In this document: positions 11,108-22,962 of the stretch, one piece after another | How positions within the stretch are numbered: position 1 is the stretch's first letter | Layout of the letters: every line of letters begins with the position of its first letter | Origin: Globodera rostochiensis | Taxonomy: Eukaryota; Nematoda; Chromadorea; Rhabditida; Heteroderidae | NCBI GenBank assembly: GCA_018350325.1 | Contig: JAEVLN010000017.1 | Coordinates: forward strand, 930,001 to 994,000 | DNA length: 64,000 nt | Direction: 5' to 3' | Program-made: the position numbers and the translations under genes | Notes under the pieces: generated by a model | What the model saw: the letters and a program-made list of their open reading frames with translations, nothing else | Database searches by the model: none | Told to the model about the DNA's origin: nothing

Positions 11108-12026
11108 TTAACGGATGGGCAGGATAATGCCAATAAAACGTTTTCCTTCAGGGGCCATTTGCCCCTTAATTTCCCAAGCAATGTTTCCATCGATGTATTT
11201 TTTCTTTTCTCCTGTCGCTCTGTATGTTTGAAATTGAAAGTGCATCTCTCTGTTTTTCTGGATAAAGGAGAAGTTGAATTCTGGTTCGCATTGGCTGGTT
11301 TGGTTGGGTGAATTCGAATTATAAAAACAGACGACGGTCATGGGGGGGGCGGGATGTGCCACGCTCAAAAACACTAAAAGTCCGTCATTTGAATGATTAA
11401 CTCCACAAATCACTTGATCAATATGACCCGTCGTAAGGCCCCGGCAGAGTCCATCTTCGCCGGGAGGCCCTGTTCCTCGGGTGTACGGAAAATTGGTCAC
11501 CAAGAACAGAATATTTGAGTTTTTCTTTCTAATTTGTTTCAAACAACTTTAAACGTTTAGCTTTTTTTTTGCAAAAAAAATTCTCCAGACTAAATGCTGT
11601 CAAATGGTATTAAATTCTTCGTATTTCTGTAGGCTTTTAAAAATGTTGTAAGCTGAAAAGTGGTTCGTTCCCAAGAAAACTCGATTATACTAAGCCTAAT
11701 TAGTTGCAATTAGTATCAATCGAAAGAACTCTTTGAGTTGAGTAACATTGCAAAAGAAAGCTAAGCGTCTAGAGTTGTTTAAAAAAGTTAGACCGAAAAA
11801 GTCGAAATATCTTCGGTGACCTCCGGGACTCGTTCCGTGAGGGCCTCGAGGACCAGACACCAGGCGGCCCTTTTGGACAGGGAAAGCATTCGCCAGCAAC
11901 ACGGAATCGTTGCTTCTTCGCTGCTCGTTGCTGGTGTTGTTCCATTTTCTCCGGGTTCGCTGCGGAATTGAAATGCCCCCCCCCCCAAAAAAAAGCGATC
12001 CTCCGCCTCCGATGATTCGTCGACAC
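11108..12026 (-). CDS. Unrecognised gene fragment(s), minus strand
   Basis: 11542-11108 is a 144-codon open frame without an ATG, ending at a stop. Visible segments include TRGTGPPGEDGLCRG, CFYNSNSPNQTSQCEPEF and MHFQFQTYRATGEKKKYIDG. Its balanced composition looks like a 3' exon of a real gene. Upstream, 11988-11788 has a second candidate exon containing CLVLEALTERVPEVTEDIS. No family recognised and the join is not resolved. It is tail-to-tail with H3.3, 20 bp after its stop. Confidence 0.35.
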
Positions 12027-12421
12027 TATTTTTACGATTTTGCAGTTTTATTCATTCGTTTTTTATTAAATTTTGCTCATTGTCAGCTGACGTGGAAATT
12101 TGCAAAGCGTGCGTCACAGAATGGAAAATATACATAGGCAAATGCATTTTCTGCATATGCCATAGAAATTGTAGACGAAAATCGATTTGATACGTGGCAT
12201 TTCAAGACATATTCCTCTACATATATTCTCATATGCCATCCAACTAAAAACATTAGCAACATTATTTCTCGTTTTTAGCCAAGAAAATACTCTCGAGTTT
12301 GGTTGGATTCAGAGTTGTCATCCTTAATAATTTTTTTTTTAAATTGGCCCAAAAATGAGTAATGAACAGATTTACTAGTGTCCCTTTGTAAATTGTTTTT
12401 TTCAGAAATTATTATTAAAAA

Positions 12422-13924
12422 ATGGTCAGAAATTTGTGCCTTTTGCTTCTCACCACGCATTGTCTGAGTGGACTAATTGCAGTAAACGCGGCGTCGGATG
12501 ATGAGCTCGAAAAGAAAGAACCGGCTAATGAAGAAGCGCACTCGTCAATCGATACAGAACCAAAACAAGAGGACCAACAAAAAGCCGCCTCAATCGATAC
12601 AGAACCAAAACAAGAGGACCAACAAAAAGCCGCCTCAATCGATACAGAATCAAAACAAGAGGACCAACAAAAAGCCGCCTCAATCGATACAGAATCAAAA
12701 CAAGAGGACCAACAAAAAGCCGCTTTTCCTCATCCAGAAGTGTCAACATCTACTCAAAAAAGGCAGCCAAAGCCATTAAAATCACCAAACTTTGAATACA
12801 ACGATGCTTTCCCAACTTCATCATCGTCAGCAGAAGGGGACAACAACTCTGCTGACGAAGACTATTTAGCAACTGAATCGGAAGCCGAGTCCAATGGTGC
12901 GGAATCGTTGGTGAAGTCTTCCTCTTCATCCGGAGAGGATTCGGACGAATGGTTTATGAATAATGTGGCGCCGACAAAGAGTAAGGCGAGAAAATCGTCA
13001 TTGGCACTTGGCCCATCAAAAGGACCAAACAAATCAGGCAAAAAACCAAACCAACCCAGGGGGAAAACGATGATAACACTTTCTTCGTCTTCCTCCGATT
13101 CCGATCAGCAACAAAAAGGAAAAGCCACAATTCGGTCAAAAAAAGGATTGGCACATAAAGCATCCATCCAGCAACAAAAACAGGGGGGTCCCAAAGTAAT
13201 TCTGCCAAAAGCAACTTCCCAGCGTAAGGACAAGAGCGCCGCCACCTCTCGGTCTCCTTCCGCAGGCGAAAAGGTTGGCTCTTCGAAAAGTTCAAAAGAC
13301 AAAATGACCGCCCCCCAAACGAAGGCGAGTGGAAAACAGTCGACAAATTCAGCAGAAATTGGGAATTCTTCCCGCAAAGGGAAAGGGCAGATTAAGTCTT
13401 TAAGTGATGCAGAGATTGATGAATTTATAGAGAAACTAAAGTTGAAGCACAACAGTAAAGTTAAAAAGAATAAACAATCTTCGTCTGATGAAGATAATAA
13501 GTCGAAGAAGGAGATGAAGCGGAAAAGAAAACACTCTTCGTCTGATGAAGATAATAAGTCGAAGAAGGAGATGAAGCGGAAAAGAAAACACTCTTCGTCT
13601 GACGAAGATAATACGTCGAAAGACGACACGGAGTCGTCGGACAATTCCTTAAATTTCAATTCGAGTGACGACAGTTTAAATGTTTCATCACCAGAAGAGA
13701 AAGAAACACCAAAAAGTAAATTTGTTTATTTAAAAAAGTCCGAAATTCCCTGCAAAATAATTGTTTCAGAAGGTAAACGTACAACGCAGCCACAAAACAA
13801 AAAACAAAGTGCAAAGAAAGTTGAAAGCAAAAGCGGTAGGGTTTTAACATTAAATGCCAATTTAAAAAAGTTTTTGGTTTGGGCAAGCAATTCAGAACCC
13901 ATAGAATTTTACTTTGTGGGTTAG
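12422..13924 (+). CDS. Secreted, repeat-rich, nuclear-localisation-signal-rich protein; candidate effector
   Basis: One uninterrupted 500-codon frame. Residues 1-24 form a signal peptide (LCLLLLTTHCLSGLIAVNAA). Residues 40-100 hold four near-perfect 17-residue repeats, SIDTEPKQEDQQKAA or SIDTESKQEDQQKAA. The rest is Ser/Lys/Asp-rich and predicted disordered, with acidic Ser clusters (SSSGEDSDEW, SSSSSDSD) suited to casein kinase 2. Near residues 350-410 are 20-residue repeats of SSSDEDNKSKKEMKRKRKH, each with a strong basic NLS. The C-terminal 90 residues are less repetitive (FVYLKKSEIPCKIIVSEG, then FLVWASNSEPIEFYFVG). A leader followed by NLSs is the layout of secreted proteins aimed at host nuclei. 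No enzyme domain seen. An endogenous ER or cuticle role is not excluded. Confidence 0.8.
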   Translation: MVRNLCLLLLTTHCLSGLIAVNAASDDELEKKEPANEEAHSSIDTEPKQEDQQKAASIDTEPKQEDQQKAASIDTESKQEDQQKAASIDTESKQEDQQKAAFPHPEVSTSTQKRQPKPLKSPNFEYNDAFPTSSSSAEGDNNSADEDYLATESEAESNGAESLVKSSSSSGEDSDEWFMNNVAPTKSKARKSSLALGPSKGPNKSGKKPNQPRGKTMITLSSSSSDSDQQQKGKATIRSKKGLAHKASIQQQKQGGPKVILPKATSQRKDKSAATSRSPSAGEKVGSSKSSKDKMTAPQTKASGKQSTNSAEIGNSSRKGKGQIKSLSDAEIDEFIEKLKLKHNSKVKKNKQSSSDEDNKSKKEMKRKRKHSSSDEDNKSKKEMKRKRKHSSSDEDNTSKDDTESSDNSLNFNSSDDSLNVSSPEEKETPKSKFVYLKKSEIPCKIIVSEGKRTTQPQNKKQSAKKVESKSGRVLTLNANLKKFLVWASNSEPIEFYFVG

Positions 13925-15162
13925 CCGCCAGCTTTTAACCGTTTAGTAAAAGTGAAAAATATTGTTTAAAAAAGATCGGCGGGCCGTACTTTCGAAAGAC
14001 AAGACCCCGATTCGCTTTTGGCCAATTCGCTTTTTACCCTATTCGCTTTTGACCCGATTCGCTTTTTTTGGGACCATTCGCTTTTTAGTAAGAAAAAAGC
14101 ATTTATGAGCGAAATTTGAAGGTTTTATGCAATTCTTTAAGTGTATTCAGGCGTTATTGAGGTAGCTGATCACGAATATGTTATCATATGACATCATCTA
14201 ATCTATGATTTCGACACCTATGTTTTTGTAAAAAAATTAAAAAATTTTTTTTTCAAAGTTGAGAAAAAGCTGTTTTTAGGGGTATTCGGTGGCGTAGAAT
14301 CCGAATCTGACTCTCTTATTGTAATTTCGTGCATTTCCACCGAGTTTGAGCCACCCTTAAATTTGGTGGATGTAATTCAATTTCCTTGTCCTTTTTACCA
14401 AAGTTTTTGCCTTTTTATAGATAAAGCCGGCGGGACTAAAGCAACTCCTACACAGAAGAGACAAAAGAAATTGCATTAGTCCATATAATTGAAATGGCTG
14501 TGGCTCAGACTGTTTGATAGTTTTCAATCCGTTCTTTCTGTTTTTATCATTTTTTCCGGTGAATTGGATTCTTTAGAAAAAAGCACAAAAAATTGTTCAT
14601 TCTTTTTATCTGTCGTTATCGTAATTAAATTTATGGATAAATTTTATTTTATAATAAACTGCTGTCGGTCATGTTAATTCGGAAAACGTACAGACTCTGC
14701 ACAGAATGTTTCCCAATCATATTACGAGCTTAAAAAAGGATAGGCTGTCCGTACCTTCGAATAGAGTGCGGCAAAATTGCATCAATTCAAAAACCCGGTA
14801 TAATTGTCAATTTTTACGACGAATTCGTAATCAGAGCATCAAATACATATTTTCAGACAATTTTTAGATTAAAATATTTTTGAGTTGTGATCCTATTAAA
14901 TAGTTATACCCAAATATTACATTAGCGAGTCAGCACAAAGTAGCGAGTTGTGTAGCTCCGGCCCCTGATTTAGGTGCCTATTTTGAGATTTTTTGATCTT
15001 AAAAATGATCACCCTAAATAAGTCACAAATTCGCGAATTTTATCCCATCGAGCATAAATACAACTGCAATAGTTCCTTTCCTAACAATACATTATTATTG
15101 ACAGTCTTCTACAATACAATACAATACATACAAGGCTATTTCCTTTCCTATGCAATTATCAT
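13925..15162. other. Intergenic region with phrase repeats
   Basis: 13995-14095 has five copies of an ATTCGCTTTT phrase separated by short spacers. 14780-14900 resembles one arm of the GGGTCCC-type foldback family (GAATTCGT and CAGACAATTTTTAGA segments). No gene supported. Confidence 0.5.
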
Positions 15163-16335
15163 CTACTGGATGACACGGACAATGAAGACTTCCTCGTCGT
15201 TCTTAGCATTGGCAACACCATTCTTCTTCACATCCCCAGTCCGTTTGATGACGGCGCTTTTACTGTGAGTGATGGGACTTTTTTGCAGCAGCGAACGGTT
15301 GAAGAGAATCTCGAAAAGAGACGTGCACAGCAGGACGGCGCTGAGAACCTTAAAGCACAAATTTAATTTGATTCGATAACACAGAAATGAGGGACGATTA
15401 GTTCCACTTTTCAAGGGTTTTTCTCGTTATAACTCCTTTAAAATCTAACCAAATCAAAAATTTTCGATACCATGAAAGCGCCTCTAAACGCAAAAGCTAA
15501 GCTATTGTAAAACGTTCTACCCATTGCACTCGGCCCGGAACGAATTGTCTTTTTACCAAAAAACGCCCACCAAAATGAACAAAAGAACACGAAGATTGTC
15601 TGGGCAGAAATTGGTGCATTCCCAGTGCGTCGTCCAAGTGTCCGACAAAAATGCTGCCATCAAAGTGGAGTAACACCAGATGATGACGCCATAAACGGCA
15701 CACAGATAGTCGAACAGCTGAATTTGTGAATTATTTACAAAAAGCTGCTTGCTACCAACGCTCACATCATATTCCGAAGAATTCTGTCCCAACGTGTGAA
15801 AGACGATCACGAGGAGAAACACGAATCCGAGGCAGAGCAGAAGAGCCAGCATATCAGCAACCTTCTCCATATGATCTGCTGTGACGCCATCGTAAGCATT
15901 CTTGAGGGCAGAGACAAGCGACACCTAAATTCGTGCGTCAAGTTAAATTGATCAAGAATTGATAACGGACCCTGATCGGAAAACATTGCCTACGAGTCGG
16001 AAATTTCGACGCTATTTTGTCCATGAAATTCTTTTCGTCAATGGAAATTGCTTGGTCGCTTTTGCTCAGCTTGAACCACTTCTCCATGTCGGACATGGCC
16101 TCGAGTTCATCCGTCATGTTCAATCCGAAGATGGTGAGCTTGTCGCAATGTCCAGACGCTGCGGTGGATTTGACGAAACACTGAAATTTGTACAAATTTC
16201 TTTTAAATTCTTTTGAGAATGCAACACCTGTGGTGCGATAAACTTCCCACAAAGTCGCTCAAGTGAAAGAAGCTGGCAGAGAAGGACAACCGTGAAGAGT
16301 GCTTGGAACAGCTTGAAGCAGGCGAAGTCCCTCAT
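15163..16335 (-). CDS. Four-span membrane protein, unknown function
   Basis: Four exons on the minus strand: 16335-16228, 16180-15971, 15924-15571 and 15348-15163, phase 0 throughout, about 285 residues. Hydrophobic segments: residues 8-25 (LFQALFTVVLLCQLLS), about 130-154 (MLALLLCLGFVFLLVIVF), about 185-210 (YLCAVYGVIIWCYSTLMAA), and a fourth made by joining exons 3 and 4 (VLLFIL then VLSAVLLCTSLFEILF). The loop between the first two spans is hydrophilic and contains two Cys and an N-glycosylation site (NMT). The C-terminal tail is basic and ends IVRVIQ. The fourth span exists only if the GTGGGC donor is used; the nearby GTAAAA donor would break the frame. It resembles small nematode tetraspan proteins in layout, but I recognise no family. 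Confidence 0.7.
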
Positions 16336-16550
16336 AGCGTTTGATTGTGATGATGACGACTAAAGAAACTCTGGAGCTGGCGTGACTGCGCGATTGAGAA
16401 AAATTAAAAGTGAGGAGTTATTCCTTTTTTGAAGCCTTTTATAAGTACTAGCAAAAATTTTAAGACTAATACATTTGTACAGATCCGGACGTTTGAGCGC
16501 CGCCGTTTGAGTCGGATTTATAGGTAATTGCCAACGGGAACCGGGAACAG

Positions 16551-17225
16551 GACGTTTGGGCCCCGACGTTTGGGCCCTGCCGTTTGGGCCCCGCCGTTTG
16601 GGCCCCAAGGACGTTTGGGCCCCGGACGTTTGGGCCCCAAGGAAACGATATCAGGGCTGCGTCGAAATAAAAAATTTTTTGAAATCAGAATTTTTTTATT
16701 TCGGTTTTCGAAATCGAAACAAAAGAAACACAAGGTTCGACGCAACCCTGATGCATACATAAGATAAATAAAAATACATAATCGTTTACACACCCTATTT
16801 TTTTACATCAATTATGGTCTACTATTTTTTGCCTAAGCTTAAGCTCGGCTAGCTAGGCCTAAGCCTAAGCCTAACGAACCCTAAGCTCAGGGTGGCTTAG
16901 GCCTAAGCCTAGCAAATCCCTAAGCCTTGCAATTTTCAGAATTTTTGCGAGGAATTTTCCACAATTACCAAATGAACCCCTGAATTTCCTGCAAATTTTC
17001 GGATTATCGTATTTGAATTATAATTTTTGTTATGTAGTGTTCATTTGAAAAAAAATTCTGAATAAATAAAAAGCTCGGCAAGTCCTAATTCCCATTGAGA
17101 ACTTCAGGGGGCCCAAACGTCCGGGGCCCAAACGGCGGGGCCCAAACGGCGGGGCCCAAACGTCCCCGGGGCCCAAACGGCAGGACCCAAACGTCGGGGC
17201 CCAAACGGCGGGGCCCAAACGACCC
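16551..17225. mobile_element. Foldback element with GTTTGGGCCCC phrase arms
   Basis: 16551-16642 has six GACGTTTGGGCCCC or GCCGTTTGGGCCCC phrases; 17107-17222 has eight in reverse complement. The 460-bp interior is AT-rich with a TTAGGCTTAGG-like stretch at 16830-16925. No transposase. Apparent proline/arginine-rich frames in the arms are artefacts. Confidence 0.72.
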
Positions 17226-17476
17226 CCACTCTTGCCAACAATCTCCAAATAGTTAGGTTTATTAGTTGCTTAAAAAGAACGAAATTTGGCGGTGTAAATT
17301 TTCCGAATGATGCGCTGATTATGAATTCGTCAATAAAAATTGAGAATTTAAGCGGGTTTTGAACCAAAATTTTTGAATATTAAGGAAAAAGCAGCTTTTT
17401 TCTTCCGTAGCCCGGAGTCTCGCCCCACCTACTGGCCGCATTGCGGTACTTTGGCTGCTATTTTCGGTAAAACCCC

Positions 17477-17868
17477 AACTCGTTCCCGGCCAACTCGTTC
17501 ACCCCCAACTCGTTCACCTTTTCAACTGTTTTTTCGTTATAACTTTTTTCAAAGCTAACTAAATCAAACAATTTTGGTATCATTCGAAAGCTTAGTAGGA
17601 GGAGAAGCTATTAGCAAGCAAAAGCTAAACGATTGGCCAAGCCTCAAAAAAGTTATGGCCAAGTATGGCCAAAAAACCTTTTCTGGCCATAACTTTTTTG
17701 AGGCTTGGCCAATCGTTTAGCTTTTGCTTGCTAATAGCTTCTCCTCCTACTAAGCTTTCGAATGATACCAAAATTGTTTGATTTAGTTAGCTTTGAAAAA
17801 AGTTATAACGAAAAAACATTGAAAAGGTGAACGAGTTGGAGGTGAACGAGTTGGCCGGGAACGAGTCG
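17477..17868. mobile_element. Near-perfect palindromic foldback element
   Basis: Two arms of about 180 bp are almost exact reverse complements around a short centre near 17665-17680 (AAGTATGGCCAAAAAACC). Outer ends carry CAACTCGTTC phrases; inner parts run through GTTATAACTTTTTTCAAAGC and GGCCAAGCCTCAAAAAAG. A degenerate single-arm relative lies at 15415-15515. It would form a long hairpin RNA if transcribed. Confidence 0.85.
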
Positions 17869-18039
17869 TCCTCCGTCCCTATTTTCCATGTCAAATTCCA
17901 GAAAAACAAGTTTTTGATATTCTTCGATTCTTCCATATTTTTTTCCTGAACGAGCCTCATAGTCAGGGCTGGATTCGTCCTTCGATGCCAAGGATCCAAT
18001 TGTCGAATAACAAAATATCCGAGTGTCGAAAAGAACTTA

Positions 18040-18345
18040 AATGTTCGAGCGTCGAATGGTCCGAGTGCAAAGTTGAGTGCCGAATAGAACAAACTGCTGT
18101 CCGAGTGTCAAGGCGAAATGTCGTTTTTACGATGGCTCGGCAAAATGTCCGGTTTTGGCTATTCGGCAAAATGTCTACTCGGCGAATGTCGTTTTACCAG
18201 CAACTCGGCGAAATGCCGTTTTTACGACGACTCGGCAAAATGTCCGGTTTTGGCTATTCGGCAAAATGTCCACTCGGCGAATGTCGTTTTACCAGCGACT
18301 CGGTGAAATGTCCGATTTGTGCTATGTACTCGGCGAAATGGCTCC
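18040..18345. repeat. Tandem repeat of CTCGGC(G/A)AAATG phrases
   Basis: Two near-identical blocks of about 100 bp (18118-18210 and 18218-18310), each with CGGCAAAATGTCCGGTTTTGG and ACTCGGCGAATGTCG, flanked by further CCGAGTGTCGAA phrases. Related phrases occur at 22385-22565 and 29037-29098. Confidence 0.8.
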
Positions 18346-18514
18346 ACAAGATGAAATGATTTTTTGGCTGCGATTATTGTTACATAACCGCGCTTCTTTC
18401 ATCAATTAGTGCTTACCGCCCGCCGACTGCTTGCATAAAGCGGTATTTGTTGTATTTGGCCCTTATGCAATTCATCACGGGGCTCAATCCAACAAAATCC
18501 TTTTCGCAAGATCT

Positions 18515-19420
18515 TTCCCTAGAATTCGTGCGTCTTCAAACTTAAACTGCTTTCATTGCGTTTTCCCCATCCAAATTTATGCAATCGCCAACTCAACGTC
18601 CCATGCGAGATGGTCCCCCCCCCCTTCCCCCTCTCGCCGAACATTCTCACTCTCTGCCACCGCGAGAATAAAAAGGACACTTCCGCCGCTCGAGAGTCGG
18701 GAATAGCAGTCGCTCTGCTGCTGCCTGCCTGTTTCTGTGCCAATCTCGACCCGTTGCTTGGAATTCGTGCGGTCTTCAGCCAAACGCACTCTCTTGTTCT
18801 CCCCCCTACCCCCCTCCCTTTTTTCCCCTCCGGTTCTCCGTTTGCCAATGAGAGACGGCCCCTCTCTCACCAACCAACTACAAAGTCTCCACAATTATCG
18901 TCACTGTTTCGCTTCTCTGCTCTGAAATGACTGCTCGTTTTGTCTACGCTCTTCCCAGGCTTCGGTTATTGGACAATTTCAAAATGGGCTCTCTGCCCCT
19001 CGGAATTCGTGCTTTCGGCGCGCTTTTTCAATGTCCTCTTCCCCTCTTCCAACGCTTTCCCATTTCTCTTTTCTTCTCCTTTCTTTCTCTGGCAAATCGT
19101 TGAGAGACGGTCCCCCGTGTTAATCACCCCCCAGACCCATCCTCTCAATGAGAGCGTCCCCACAATTCGTGCGCTCTCCCCACTCGCCCACTGCGTAACT
19201 GTTGACCGCCTTCAAGTTCTGACCTGCTGGTCCATTGCGAGACAATCCCTCGTGTTCTCTGTTTAGCGATGGGAAGAGAAAAGAAGAAAGAAACTCACTC
19301 CTTTCCCTCCGCCCTCCCTCTCATTTTGCCTTCCTTCTTCTGTCGCCCCCCTTCTCCCCCTCCTCTATCACTCTTCTCAAACCGAATCAGGAGGAGAACA
19401 CTTTGAAAAATAGCATGTAA
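18515..19420. repeat. CT-rich degenerate ~245-bp tandem repeat upstream of 14-3-3
   Basis: A pyrimidine-rich region with two recurring boxes: GAATTCGTGC (18523, 18763, 19003, with a variant at 19163) and a GAGA(C/T)GGTCCC-like box (about 18606, 18850, 19103, 19236). Spacing of about 240-250 bp in the first three units suggests an old tandem duplication. Open frames here are low-complexity and not taken as genes. Confidence 0.5.
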
Positions 19421-19796
19421 CAGTTTGAAAATTTTTATCTGGATTGACATTTCTTCGCTAAAAGTTCATATTTTTGCAGAATGTTTTAATATTCAACTTC
19501 GGAGCTCCCAGCTCTTAAATTTTTTGTTGTTTTAGGCTAGATGTCTAACTAAATGGGGTTTGTTCAAATTTTCAATCATTATTTGCTTTTTCGATGTAAT
19601 TTTATGCTTTTTGAATGATTTTGAGGCTAAAATTGATTTTTGAAATTTCAAATTTCAAAAATTGTTCGAATTCGGGTTCGATGTTGATGTTTTTTAGGCT
19701 AGACTTATTACACAATTATGTAGATTTCAGTAATTTTCCAACGAATGTTTAGCTTTCATTGAAATTATTTGACAAAAACTTCATTTTTCATCCAAA

Positions 19797-21347
<1,551 letters not shown>

Positions 21348-22649
21348 AAATGTGGAGAGGAAGAGCTTGAAAAGATGAAATTTTTGATGAAAATGAGTGA
21401 CACTTTTTCAATTGACGATTTAGTTTGAAATAAAACTGTTTTGTGTGCTTTTTCATTGTTGTTTTGGTGGCTCTTTGATTAACTTGAAGGGGCGCGCTTT
21501 AAAATTTGTGTTGCCGTTTATGGACATTATTGGGTAAGAATCGGGGACGTTTCGACCCCACATTTTTCGGCAATTTTCTGGGTAATACGGAATAGTAGTT
21601 AAGTTTGTTCCCCCCACCCTTTTTTCAAAAAATAATTAACTTTTCGAAAATTTTGAATTTTCAAAAAATATCGAATTCGGTCCGGGGTTCGGAATTGGTC
21701 GGAATAGAGATCAGATTCGGACTCTACGCCTTCGAATACCCCTAGAAACACCTCTTTACCCGCTCCCTTGGGGGTAATACAATAGTAGGGTTTGCCCCCC
21801 GTTGAAAAAATATTTTATTTTTTCAAAAGTCGATAAAAAGGTGTATTCAGAGGGTAGAATTCAATTCTAACATCTCCATTTCGATCAATTCGAATCCCGG
21901 GCCCGAATTGGAAGAATTTTCGAAAAATCAAAATTTTCCAAAAATCAAATTTGGCCTCAAAATCATTCAAAAAGCATGAATTCGATCATTATTTGTAGGG
22001 ATCCGGAAGTAATCCTGGAAAATGGGGATTCCGAATTCAGTTTAAAACGCCTAGGGCGGTGGCAAAAGATTGGGACGACCCCCCGGTAGCTCAGTGGAAA
22101 AGCTGCCCACGCATTGGGTGAAAGGTCATGGTTTCGATTCCAACCCGAAATATACACCAAAATGTGCACTAAATATGCACCAAAGCCGAAATCTTCTAGA
22201 AATATCTTTTTAACAACTTTAAAAACATTTCTGAAAATGTGATTTTTTCGACCATTGTTTGGATTCAGGTTTGGTGTTCGACATAAGCCAAATCCAAGCT
22301 CCGATTCTGTTCTACGCATACTTTTACCCTAGAAAACATTAGAATAGCTTTCAAGACTAAGCCTAAGCCATACCTAAGCTAGCTTAGTCATACTGTAATG
22401 AGTGTCGAATGGTCCGAGTTCATATTGTAAGTCCGAGTTCATTAATGAGTGTGAATGGTCCAATTTCATACTGTAATGAGTGTCGAATGGACCAAGTTCA
22501 TACTGTAATGAGTGTCGAATGGTCCAAGTTCATACTGTAATGAGTGTCGAATGGTCCGAGTCATACTGTAATTCGGAGAAATTGCTTGATTTTGAATTTT
22601 GACCCATCAGGCGCTTTCCCCATGGATATTCTGGCCCGTTTAAGATAAA
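21348..22649. other. Intergenic region with SINE copy 2 and phrase tandem repeat
   Basis: 21540-21960 holds diverged AT-rich segments with a GAATTCGGTCCGGGGTTCGG-like phrase also seen at 34360. 22041-22160 is the second tRNA-derived repeat. 22385-22565 has six units of about 35 bp containing GAGTGTCGAATGGTCC and CATACTGTAAT. No gene supported. Confidence 0.6.
22041..22160 (+). repeat. tRNA-derived SINE-like repeat, copy 2
   Basis: TTTAAAACGCCTAGGG lead, then CCCCCCGGTAGCTCAGTGGA (A-box) and GGTTTCGATTCC (B-box-like). It shares its lead and A-box with the copy at 44-150 but not its distal half. No tRNA-like acceptor pairing. Confidence 0.6.
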
Positions 22650-22907
22650 AGGACAAAAATTCAATCAATCCTCGATTATTTGCACATTCAAAAAATTCAT
22701 TGGATATGTAAACAAATGACAGAAAAGTTTAATTGTCTGCCAATTGTGGGGCAAATTCGTTAAATGAAATCTGAGCAAATTAAAATGTTCCGTCAAAAAA
22801 TTAAAATTTTGTCGGAAATAAAATCGTTTGTTCGTTCAGCCGACGGAACGAAACTTGGAGGCCGCCAAGTGATGCTTAACTTTGGCCTTTTGCGAAGCAA
22901 CTTTCCC

Positions 22908-22915
22908 TATAAATA
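22908..22915 (+). promoter_or_regulatory. TATA box of cellulase copy 1
   Basis: TATAAATA 48-55 bases before the start codon at 22963. The same box lies at 28767-28774 (minus strand) for copy 2. Confidence 0.55.
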
Positions 22916-22962
22916 CCCATGGCCAATGAATGCCGGCATCAAATTCGCTTCGCATTTCCGAA

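Noticed and set aside
17985..18409. Overlapping frames of 60-124 codons with repeated NVRFWLFGKM peptides
   Set aside because: They translate tandem CTCGGCAAAATGTC phrase repeats in three frames at once.
18431..19420. Several plus- and minus-strand frames of 60-125 codons in the CT-rich region
   Set aside because: Low-complexity Pro/Ser/Arg/Leu-rich frames overlapping on both strands, without start or splice consistency.
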